Source: Candidatus Altarchaeales archaeon WOR_SM1_86-2 (GTDB taxonomy: Archaea > Altiarchaeota > Altiarchaeia > IMC4 > MCBC01). From it: a stretch of DNA of 16,239 bases. The DNA is taken from positions 1-16,239 of the forward strand of contig MCBC01000035.1 in the NCBI GenBank assembly GCA_001723855.1. The letters run 5' to 3'. How positions within the stretch are numbered: position 1 is the stretch's first letter; each line of letters starts with the position of its first letter. Made by a program: the position numbers and the translations under genes. Under the pieces are notes generated by a model. It saw nothing but the letters and a program-made list of their open reading frames with translations, was not told the origin of the DNA and searched no databases. This document shows, piece by piece, positions 1-6,788 of this stretch.

Positions 1-48
1 TTCTTATTATTCTTTATATTAAAAATTAAATTATAAAAATCAAATCAA

Positions 49-429
49 ATGGATATATTAATCATCGCTGGCAGCAAGTCGGATGAAAGTGTTGTGAAAA
101 AGGCCGCCAGGGTCCTGGATGAAGCAAACGCTTCGTATGGAGTTGAGTATTGCTCGTTTCACAGACAGCCGAAGCGTCTGGAGGAGGTTGTTAAGGGCAG
201 TGATGCCAGGGTGTTTATAGCGATTGCCGGTTTGTCTGCTGCTCTTCCCGGGGCTATAGCAGCCCTTACGGATAAAGTCGTCATCGGAGTTCCCGTTTCT
301 GCAAAGCTCGGCGGTTTAGATGCACTGCTTGCGATCGCACAGATGCCGAAGGGCGTGCCGGTGGCTTGCGTTGGAATCGATAATGGAGAAAATGCTGCGC
401 ATCTCGCACTGAGGATTCTGGGGGCATAG
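49..429 (+). CDS. purE: PurE-type 5-(carboxyamino)imidazole ribonucleotide mutase / AIR carboxylase
   Basis: PurE family enzyme of de novo purine synthesis, acting on carboxylated aminoimidazole ribonucleotide in the cytoplasm. The 126-residue protein carries the family motifs in order: GSKSD (residues 8-12, phosphate/ribose binding), SFHRQP (36-41, with His38 and Arg39 in place of the usual SAHRTP), AGLSAALPG (60-68), VIGVPV (78-83) and [19 protein letters not shown] (87-105). It is shorter than the roughly 160-residue bacterial enzyme but is a complete single domain. The start ATG follows an A/T-rich 48-base leader with a TATA-like stretch and no Shine-Dalgarno sequence. No purK lies beside it in the window, so mutase versus direct carboxylase cannot be decided from context. 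The HRQP and AGLSAALPG variants look more like class I than class II. Confidence 0.93.
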   Translation: MDILIIAGSKSDESVVKKAARVLDEANASYGVEYCSFHRQPKRLEEVVKGSDARVFIAIAGLSAALPGAIAALTDKVVIGVPVSAKLGGLDALLAIAQMPKGVPVACVGIDNGENAAHLALRILGA

Positions 430-510
430 AATTAGAGTCACTGCCTTGGGATTAAACTGTGATACGCACTGCATGCGTCATCATCATGTGTTTTGATACT
501 ATGGGTTGGA

Positions 511-1083
511 TTATATTGATTTGAGAACGGATTTAACCGGCAGAACATAAATCAAATTCAAAAATAACGGCAAGACAAAATACTGAAAATTAGACAGACC
601 AAAGATGAGGTAAATCAATATGCAGGTTGAGTATGAGAGCAGCAGGGTAAAAGCTATTATCCGCGAGTATTTTTTGTTAATCAAGAGGAAAGTGATCCAG
701 ACAAGCAGAGGAAAAAATATTTTCATATTGTTGATGTAGGAAAACCCGAGAAAAAAGATTATCATATTATTCAAAACAACAGAGGATTGTGCCGAGACCA
801 TCAGCCTTCCCTGTAACTCCGGCAGAGAAGAATTAAATTTCCTGAATGCAAGCATTAAGAGTAAAGTTGAAAATGCAAATAGCAGTCCTGTAAGGATGGT
901 GACCAGGATCAATTTGTGCAGAGGCAAGCCTAAAATAACAACCATTCTTTGATTGCACTCTAAATACAGGCCGTATCTTGAAGCCGACAGAAACGTGGAA
1001 AGATAATCCAGGCTGGTTAAAATGAACGCAAATACCGGGAGCACCCACCAAAAATCGTTTTTCTTTAATCTAAAAATTTTCAT
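511..1083 (-). CDS. Small multispanning membrane protein, function unknown (DUF5658-like pattern)
   Basis: A 190-residue, strongly hydrophobic protein with about five predicted membrane segments (near residues 12-32, 50-80, 103-130, 138-158 and 164-185). It has basic residues at the N-terminus (MKIFRLKK) and a basic C-terminal tail. Near the end of the first segment is a D-x-x-S-T...G-x-x-x-E-x-N pattern (Asp26, Ser29, Thr30, Glu42, Asn44), which resembles small archaeal and bacterial membrane proteins of the DUF5658 type; this match is from memory and tentative. It is the last gene of the minus-strand run, 55 bases after the phosphatase stop, and its 3' end faces purE. No catalytic motif is visible and no function is proposed. 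Confidence 0.6.
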   Translation of the reverse strand: MKIFRLKKNDFWWVLPVFAFILTSLDYLSTFLSASRYGLYLECNQRMVVILGLPLHKLILVTILTGLLFAFSTLLLMLAFRKFNSSLPELQGRLMVSAQSSVVLNNMIIFFLGFSYINNMKIFFPLLVWITFLLINKKYSRIIAFTLLLSYSTCILIYLIFGLSNFQYFVLPLFLNLIYVLPVKSVLKSI

Positions 1084-1138
1084 GATAACTTTATTTTAGT
1101 TCCCCCTATTAGATATCGGATTGTGAATAATGCCGTGC

Positions 1139-1597
1139 TCATACTTCACCCCTCAGTTTTTTTGCATAATGTAGGATTGATTCTAACTGGGATGCGGTCT
1201 GTATCGACCCTGGCCTCTTTGCCCTTATCTCACGGACGGCATCTTCAGGATTTTTACCCACATATACTAAATAAGCCGCAAGCATGGTACCTGTTCTTCC
1301 GAGACCTGCATGACAGTGCACCACCACTCCCACCCCCCGGTTATCCATCCCGGCAACATAACTTACAAATTTTTCAATCTGCGATATTGCGGGGGCTGTG
1401 AAGTCCTCAACAGGCAGATGCAGATACTTGAAATCTTTAGCGATCGCATTTGAGTCAATGGCATTTTCCGTCAGAGAGACAATCGCACTGATTCCATTTT
1501 CTCTGAGAAATCTCAGATCATCATCAAGGTCCGCATAGTATCCGGGACACTCGGAGCCCGCCAGTTTATTTTCGATTATCCAGCTAAACCTCTCCAT
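1139..1597 (-). CDS. Dual-specificity-type protein phosphatase (PTP superfamily)
   Basis: A 152-residue cysteine phosphatase. The signature loop HCHAGLGRT covers residues 94-102, with nucleophile Cys95 and phosphate-binding Arg101. Asp65 in LPVEDFTAP is the likely general acid, at the expected distance. The downstream RPGSIQT...Q motif (residues about 128-136) is typical of small archaeal and DUSP23-like phosphatases. The family dephosphorylates phospho-Ser/Thr/Tyr or other phosphoesters; the substrate here is unknown. The gene starts 31 bases after the smc stop, so it is probably co-transcribed with smc. The leader just before its ATG is A/T rich without a clear ribosome binding site. The protein appears complete and intact. 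Confidence 0.88.
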   Translation of the reverse strand: MERFSWIIENKLAGSECPGYYADLDDDLRFLRENGISAIVSLTENAIDSNAIAKDFKYLHLPVEDFTAPAISQIEKFVSYVAGMDNRGVGVVVHCHAGLGRTGTMLAAYLVYVGKNPEDAVREIRAKRPGSIQTASQLESILHYAKKLRGEV

Positions 1598-1628
1598 TTT
1601 TAATTTTTAAATTATAGATAAAATTCAA

Positions 1629-4600
1629 TTAATTACTGCTCAAACCTTCAAATCTCGTCCCTACGACCTGTGAAATTCCATCACTCATCGCCACCCCCAC
1701 TACTGCTTTAGCATATTTCATGATCTCCTCGTTGTGGGTTACTAAAATAAACTGGGCACCGGAATCGCGAAGCATCCTGGCCAATCTCATTGAGTTTTTT
1801 CTGTCCAAAGCGGCATCTAATTCGTCGACAACATAAAATACGGATGGCTTGTATCGCTGGATGGCTAAAAGAAACGCAGCGCTCGTTAATACTTTCTCGC
1901 CGCCGGACATTGCATCCAGATGCAAAAGTTTTTTACCTCCTGGAGATGCCTCTATTAAAAGCCCGGAATTTGAAATATCTTCCGGATCAGACAATACCAA
2001 AGTGCCTTTGCCGGAAGAAAGCTCTGCAAATATCTCCTCGAAATTTTCTTTTACTCTCACATAACAGTCCATAAAAACCTCTTTCTTTCTTTTTTCAATT
2101 TTATCCATAAGGTCAAATATGGATTCTTTTTCTTCCTTCAGCGTGTCTAACTTCTCTTCAATCCCGCCAACCTCGTTGTTCAATATATCATAGTTTTCAA
2201 TCGCTTTCAGGTTAACAACACCGAAGCCGTCTAATTTCTCTTCCAGGTCAGAGACTTTTTCTTTTAACTTTGCCAGCGGCATGGAAACAAATTCCGACGC
2301 GGAATATTGCTCGAACTCTTCTCTCAAATCATCTATCTGCGTTTCTATTTTTGCTTTCCTTACCATCAGCATCGATTCCCTCTCCCTGACCTCTTCAAGT
2401 TCGCTTGCAAGTTCATCCTTATGTGTATTTAAATTCATTATTTCCGACTCAGCATTATTCTTTTGCCCCATATAGGTTTCAATTTCATCTGCAGTATCCT
2501 TATGCTCTTCCTCCAGAGTCCCTAATTCTTTTTTTAATTTTTCCAACTCCGAAGATATTTTCTTTTTATCTTCGGTCAGATGCTTTTTCTCCTTAAACAA
2601 TTCTTCGAGTTTCTCTTCCAGTTCCGAGACCTGGGACTTCAGACTTTGACCTTTTTCATTCAACTTCCCATGCGATATGTCTATGTCCCTTTTTTTATCC
2701 TTTAACTCCCCCATGTAATCAAGGTTTACATCCTCTCTTTTCTTCATCAACTTATCCGCTTTTTTCTCGTATACCCCCAGGTCGTGCTGGAGGGTTTTAA
2801 TATCGCTGCCCATCCCGCTGATATCCTCTTCTGACGCCTCGATCCCTGTACTGATTTCACTGATGTGCAGCTTTAATTCCTCTCTTCGCTCATTTAATGA
2901 CACCTTCTTTTCCTTCAATCTCTCGATTTCTGCCCTGTCATCCCCGGCAGATTGTTTCAGGACATCCAGTCTTGATTGTTTTATCTTTTTTTGCTGAAGA
3001 AGTGCCTGTAAATCCTTTCCAAGTTCATTAATTTTCCCTTCAATTCTCTTTATCTCGTCCCCGATAGAAGTTCCGATGCGTGTATCCCCTCCCCATCTTA
3101 AACCAATCCTCTTCTTATCTACATAACCGCCGGTCATTGCTCCGCTCAACTCCATTAAATCTCCGTCAAGAGTTACCATCCTCCACTTTCCAACCCCTAT
3201 TTTTTTTCCGGTGTTGATATCATTAACTACGAGAGTGTTCTTAAAGATGTAATCAAAAACATCCTTGAACTTTTTATTTGCCTCAACAAAATCTCTTGCA
3301 AAGCCCAATGAGTCATCCGGGGGCGAGTTTGAGATATTGACTTTTAGTTTATTCAAAGGCAAAAACGTTGCGCGCCCTATTTTCTTCTTTTTCAGATAGT
3401 CAATGCACTTTCCAGCGATATTTTCATTTTCTACAACAATATTATTTAGCCTCTTTCCCCCCGCTATAGAAAGGGGAATTTCATATTCGGGATTAGTAAT
3501 GGTTCCGAGTTGTATTGCAGGCCCATGAATACCCTCTACAAAATCCTTTAACTTCATAACTTCATTTACGACCTTTTCTGTCCTTATCTTGCTGTCGGTT
3601 TTCTCAAGTGTTTTGAGCTCCGCTTTCTTTTCTGTTGCCTTAATCCTCAGATCATCCATCTTCTTATCCAATATTTCTATCTTCCTATCCAGCCCTGAAA
3701 TGACATTGCTCAGCGAAGAAATCTCCTTAAACGCTGAACCGTGCTCTGATTCCAGCGTATCTAATTCCCTTGCGATTTTTGTTTCCTCAAATAACATATC
3801 CTTCATCCTTTCTGCTAAAAGTTTTCTTTTTAACTCAACCTTTGTATTCAATTGTGATTTGGTGACATGGATTTTATCCTTTAATTCATCGATCTTTTCT
3901 TCAAGGTTTAATACGCCCATATCTTCAATCTTCTTCTCCTCGGCATTTATCTTTTCTTCCAGACCTTTAAGTTCGTCCGATACTTTTTTTAGTTCGGAAT
4001 CAACCATATGCAGGTCGGTATTTAATTTTACTTTACGGTCGGTTGATGTAAAAACCTCGTTCTTTATTCTATCCAATCTTTCATCCAAATTTTTCAGGTA
4101 TTCTTCTTTGCCCGCTATGCTTACTTTATGCTCTGTTATCTCATCTGCCCCCTTTTTCTTCTCCAGTTCCGAAATTTTGTTGTGCAGCTCTTTAATCCCG
4201 CTGTATTTATCGGATACCTTTTTCTTTACTTCAGCGATCTTATTTTCCAGGTTGTTTCTTTCATCCTCGGCGACTTTAATATCCCTGTTAACCCTTTCAA
4301 TGTTTTTGTTGTAAGAAGCCATGGTCTTGCCGAGCATGCCCGCTTTTGCCACTCTCAACTCTTCCTCAACCTTCCTGTACATTAAAGCATCATCCCTCTC
4401 CCTCTTAAGCATCCTTAGATAATTCTTCTTCTCGCCCAGGACAATCCCTGTTTCAGAAATCTTATCCTCCACCTTTTCCAGCTCCAATAATGCTCTTTCC
4501 TTCTTCCTGTCATACTCCCCGATCCCGCACAGATCATCTATTATCCCCCTTCTATCAACAGGTCTCATCTCTATGACCTTTGTCACGTCTGCCTGGAAAA

Positions 4601-4976
4601 TAACATTATACTCGCTGTCCCCCACCAATTCTACGATTTTTTCTCTTGTAACTCTCTGGTTATTCAGGTAGTAAGCACTCATGCGGTCGTCAATCTTTCT
4701 GCTTAGTCTCATCTTTCGCTCACCATCGCTCAGGTACATACTGATCACAGCCCTCTTCGACGGTTTGCCCTTAACCCCTCCGTTAAAAATAAGTTCGGTC
4801 AGTTTTTGAGCCCTGAGACCGCGAGACTTGCCCATCACAAAACATATGGCATCAACAATATTTGACTTGCCCGAGCCGTTGGGTCCGACAATTGCCATGA
4901 ACTTATCAGGAAATTCTATCACAGTTTTATCCTTGAACGACTTAAACCCCGAAATCTCTATCTTATCAAGACGCAT
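1629..4976 (-). CDS. smc: Chromosome segregation/condensation ATPase SMC
   Basis: A 1115-residue SMC protein that forms the condensin-like DNA-entrapping dimer of the archaeal chromosome. It has an N-terminal ATPase half with Walker A GPNGSGKS (residues 31-38), a long coiled coil (about 165-470), a hinge (about 475-625, ending in GAMTGGY and a Gly-rich segment), a second coiled coil, and a C-terminal ATPase half. The last half carries signature LDAMSGGEK (near 1020) and Walker B with the D-loop VVDELDAALD (near 1048). It is somewhat shorter than the roughly 1170 residues usual for the family, probably in the coils. The start MRLDKIEISGFKSF is the normal family N-terminus. A phosphatase and a membrane protein follow it, and no scpA/scpB is adjacent. 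The first 56 codons recur upstream in a truncated copy at 6362-6526, and the first nine recur near 5090-5115. Confidence 0.97.
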   Translation of the reverse strand: MRLDKIEISGFKSFKDKTVIEFPDKFMAIVGPNGSGKSNIVDAICFVMGKSRGLRAQKLTELIFNGGVKGKPSKRAVISMYLSDGERKMRLSRKIDDRMSAYYLNNQRVTREKIVELVGDSEYNVIFQADVTKVIEMRPVDRRGIIDDLCGIGEYDRKKERALLELEKVEDKISETGIVLGEKKNYLRMLKRERDDALMYRKVEEELRVAKAGMLGKTMASYNKNIERVNRDIKVAEDERNNLENKIAEVKKKVSDKYSGIKELHNKISELEKKKGADEITEHKVSIAGKEEYLKNLDERLDRIKNEVFTSTDRKVKLNTDLHMVDSELKKVSDELKGLEEKINAEEKKIEDMGVLNLEEKIDELKDKIHVTKSQLNTKVELKRKLLAERMKDMLFEETKIARELDTLESEHGSAFKEISSLSNVISGLDRKIEILDKKMDDLRIKATEKKAELKTLEKTDSKIRTEKVVNEVMKLKDFVEGIHGPAIQLGTITNPEYEIPLSIAGGKRLNNIVVENENIAGKCIDYLKKKKIGRATFLPLNKLKVNISNSPPDDSLGFARDFVEANKKFKDVFDYIFKNTLVVNDINTGKKIGVGKWRMVTLDGDLMELSGAMTGGYVDKKRIGLRWGGDTRIGTSIGDEIKRIEGKINELGKDLQALLQQKKIKQSRLDVLKQSAGDDRAEIERLKEKKVSLNERREELKLHISEISTGIEASEEDISGMGSDIKTLQHDLGVYEKKADKLMKKREDVNLDYMGELKDKKRDIDISHGKLNEKGQSLKSQVSELEEKLEELFKEKKHLTEDKKKISSELEKLKKELGTLEEEHKDTADEIETYMGQKNNAESEIMNLNTHKDELASELEEVRERESMLMVRKAKIETQIDDLREEFEQYSASEFVSMPLAKLKEKVSDLEEKLDGFGVVNLKAIENYDILNNEVGGIEEKLDTLKEEKESIFDLMDKIEKRKKEVFMDCYVRVKENFEEIFAELSSGKGTLVLSDPEDISNSGLLIEASPGGKKLLHLDAMSGGEKVLTSAAFLLAIQRYKPSVFYVVDELDAALDRKNSMRLARMLRDSGAQFILVTHNEEIMKYAKAVVGVAMSDGISQVVGTRFEGLSSN

Positions 4977-4979
4977 ATT
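4812..4979 (-). repeat. smc 5' direct repeat, copy A (inside functional smc)
   Basis: This 168-bp segment covers codons 1-55 of smc plus three upstream bases and matches 6362-6529 with 8 substitutions by my count and no gaps. The homology stops abruptly after the codons for MGKSRGLR on the 3' side. On the 5' side strict identity ends three bases before the start codon, but a 20-bp A/T-rich block recurs further upstream (4995-5014 and 6572-6591). Confidence 0.93.
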
Positions 4980-5434
4980 ACCATTGAAATTAGAAATAGA
5001 AAATTAAAAATTAAATTTCACCATAGATTCTTGAAGGCGGGCAAGCAATGCGAACCCTCCTCTTTGCCGTCGGAAAATTCCGACACCATGAAATCTCTAT
5101 TTTATCAAGACGCATACTATTGCAAAATTAGAAAAATTAAATACCTAAGTCTCCCCCCGATTTTCCTCACTACAATCAAAACCAACACGCTTGGCTAAAG
5201 TTTAAAATCCCTATCAAAAAGGTGTAGACCGTATTTTACCGACTGCATAACTACCTTACGCAAGATTTCCGCATGAATTGATCAAGGACATACCATTCTA
5301 ATGTGGGCTGAGCATAACGAAATTCAAAAATCCCCACAGGAACATTAACCTAAAATGTGTAGTGGGGGAAAAAGTAGGGGAAATTTAGGTAAATATTAAA
5401 CGAGCCCAGTAATCTTTTTGAACACCCCGGACTC
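4977..5434 (-). other. 458-base non-coding stretch upstream of smc
   Basis: This stretch lies between the smc start and the end of the PIN gene. It holds an A/T-rich leader likely to include the smc promoter (4980-5020), a partial copy of the smc 5' end (5090-5116), and two inverted repeats: 5069-5084 (7-bp arms, 2-base loop) and 5348-5354 paired with 5384-5390. On the minus strand about 5140-5270 reads as protein-like text (for example VVMQSVKYGLHLFDRDF) interrupted by a TAG stop. That may be the remnant of a lost gene, but I cannot assign it to a family. No intact gene is visible. Confidence 0.6.
5090..5116 (-). repeat. smc 5' direct repeat, mini-copy B
   Basis: Twenty-seven bases repeat the start of smc (codons for MRLDKIEIS plus the base before ATG). 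They differ by one base from smc (4951-4977) and by a different single base from copy C (6501-6527). Its ATG at 5115 opens a 34-codon frame that leaves SMC sequence after the ninth codon and stops near 5011, so it is not a functional gene. A further AAATTAGAAA block is shared with the true smc leader just upstream. Confidence 0.85.
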
Positions 5435-5923
5435 TCAATAAAACTCCATTTTTATGTCTTCCCTGAATTTGTAGTTGTGTTTTTCCTTCAAATCCTTAAT
5501 TATCTTTTTCATATCCTCTATGTCGATTAAACCATTCGTCTTACATGCCTTAAGGAACATATCTAACGAGAATGTTTCTACACCTTTCTTTTCTGCCGCT
5601 TTCCTAGCAAGTCTGTCATCAATTAATAACACTGCATTCAAGTCTTTTGCTAAAGCGATTGCTTCCATCTCTCCAGGTCCAAGTTTTTCATCTTTTATTC
5701 CAAGAGCATTTAATGTAACCACCCATCTGTTTTCATCCACTTTATCCTCGCTGGAAGCGATCAGAGAAACAAACTCTGCAAAGAACTTGCTCTTGGATAA
5801 CTCTCTAAGCACGGCATTTGGGATGTAGATAAATTTAACACCAAAGAACCTCTTTACCAATTCTAAACGATTGATCTTAAATAATGAACTAATAAAGCTC
5901 GTATCCAGCACAAGTTTTAGCAT
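5435..5923 (-). CDS. PIN-domain toxin (DUF3368-type) ribonuclease
   Basis: A 162-residue PIN-domain protein, the probable toxin of a type II toxin-antitoxin pair. Visible acidic metal-binding positions are Asp7 in LVLDTS, Glu41 in NAVLRELSKS, Glu85 and Glu87 in GPGEMEAIALA, and Asp102/Asp103 in LLIDDRLAR. That is the full set expected of an active Mg2+-dependent RNA-cleaving PIN nuclease. The arrangement GPGE-x-EAI followed by IDDR is typical of the DUF3368 subgroup. Its ATG begins one base after the stop codon of the upstream antitoxin, implying co-translation. The target RNA is not known. Confidence 0.85.
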   Translation of the reverse strand: MLKLVLDTSFISSLFKINRLELVKRFFGVKFIYIPNAVLRELSKSKFFAEFVSLIASSEDKVDENRWVVTLNALGIKDEKLGPGEMEAIALAKDLNAVLLIDDRLARKAAEKKGVETFSLDMFLKACKTNGLIDIEDMKKIIKDLKEKHNYKFREDIKMEFY

Positions 5924-5924
5924 T

Positions 5925-6254
5925 TTACTTTACAATTTCCAATAATTTTTCTGTACCTTTATTCAATTCTCTTAGAGGTCCAGATCCCTGCTTTATTTCG
6001 ATTCCTTCTTTAATCAGTAACTCCCTTGCTTCGTCATAATCCACATCAACCACTTCAGCCACTTTCCCCAAGGAAATTTTCCCTTTCCGATACATTTCCA
6101 TTGCTACCTTTATCCTTAAATCCTTCCTTGCAGAAAAAAGGGTTTTTATGGCGTCCTTTATAAATTCTGCTTTGTTTTTATACAACCCCATCTCTGCAGC
6201 TACTTCCACTTCCTTCGTGAGTGCTGCCGGCAACGATATGTTTATATCGGACAT
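5925..6254 (-). CDS. UPF0175-family antitoxin with ribbon-helix-helix-like N-terminus
   Basis: A 109-residue protein. Its first 45 residues (SDINISLPAALTKEVEVAAE...KAEFIKDAIKTL) look like a ribbon-helix-helix DNA-binding segment. Residues about 50-90 (VAMEMYRKGKISLGKVAEVV...DEARELLIKEGIEI) match the UPF0175 helix-turn-helix-like core. UPF0175 proteins are commonly encoded directly before DUF3368 PIN toxins, as here. The expected roles are binding and neutralising the toxin and repressing the shared promoter, probably in the A/T-rich segment at 6258-6300. That role is inferred from the family. The gene is complete. Confidence 0.82.
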   Translation of the reverse strand: MSDINISLPAALTKEVEVAAEMGLYKNKAEFIKDAIKTLFSARKDLRIKVAMEMYRKGKISLGKVAEVVDVDYDEARELLIKEGIEIKQGSGPLRELNKGTEKLLEIVK

Positions 6255-6277
6255 TTTTATTATCTTTAATTAATTAT

Positions 6278-6526
6278 TTATCGTATTTGATTTAATATAT
6301 TGTGTTCCATAGAATAAAAAAAGAAAATTACATTATTTAAACTAAATTTTCTAAATTCTATCCTGAGACCGCGAGACTTGCCCATCACAAAACATATGGC
6401 ATCGATAATATTTGACTTGCCCGAGCCGTTGGGTCCGACAATTGCCATGAACTTATCAGGAAACTCTATTACGGTTTTATCCTTGAACGACTTAAACCCT
6501 GAGATCTCTATTTTATCAAGACGCAT
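6278..6526 (-). pseudogene. Truncated duplicate of the smc N-terminus
   Basis: This frame begins with the same ATG and 55 residues as SMC, including an intact Walker A GPNGSGKS at residues 31-38 and one Val-to-Ile change. After MGKSRGLR it runs into about 27 unrelated residues and stops. It lacks the coils, hinge, signature motif and Walker B, so it cannot act as an SMC ATPase. Its 3' end overlaps the region where the antitoxin promoter should lie. If transcribed it would give an 82-residue Walker A peptide; the simplest reading is a non-functional duplication product. Confidence 0.9.
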
Positions 6527-6529
6527 ATT
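6362..6529 (-). repeat. smc 5' direct repeat, copy C
   Basis: Second long copy of the smc 5' end, offset 1550 bases from copy A and in the same orientation. It encodes the SMC N-terminus through Walker A and then switches to unrelated A/T-rich sequence at 6361. Of the 8 differences from copy A, six are synonymous and two fall in one codon, giving Val41 to Ile. The toxin-antitoxin pair lies between copies A and C. Confidence 0.93.
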
Positions 6530-6543
6530 TCTTATTTTTTGAT

Positions 6544-6566
6544 AAAACTTTTTTTAAAAAAGTTTT
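6544..6566. repeat. A/T palindrome upstream of the smc fragment
   Basis: Perfect 11-bp inverted repeat (AAAACTTTTTT, one central T, AAAAAAGTTTT). It lies in a block of about 27 bases present upstream of copy C but absent between copy A and the shared 20-bp leader block. It may be a hairpin, a terminator for one strand or an insertion scar; the sequence does not decide. Confidence 0.6.
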
Positions 6567-6788
6567 TTAGGAATAGAAAATTAAAAATTAAGTGTCCAGT
6601 TTAATTACTTGGACGAGAGGGACTGTGAGGGCTACAACAGTCGAAGGTACGATGAGGGAAGTGAAAATGAAGTTCCTGCTCCATAACCTTTGTTGAGCAT
6701 ATGAAAAAAGGGGTTAAGAGAGAATGTTTATTAATCAATACGTCTAATTTGACTATGTTGCACATAATTATCCAACAGAGCAAATGAA

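Noticed and set aside
464..478. Short inverted repeat (ACGCA/TGCGT) between purE and the convergent membrane gene
   Set aside because: A 5-bp stem with no T-tract is too weak to call a terminator.
3589..4314. Long plus-strand frame (241 codons) inside smc
   Set aside because: Its Ser/Phe/Leu-rich translation is the antisense of the Lys/Glu-rich SMC coiled coil.
5039..5065. GGTTCG-containing stretch on the minus strand resembling a tRNA T-arm
   Set aside because: The flanking bases do not pair into a T-stem and no other tRNA arms are present.
6601..6783. 60-codon minus-strand frame between the smc fragment and permease 1
   Set aside because: Low-complexity translation without family features, in a region that should hold the permease 1 promoter.
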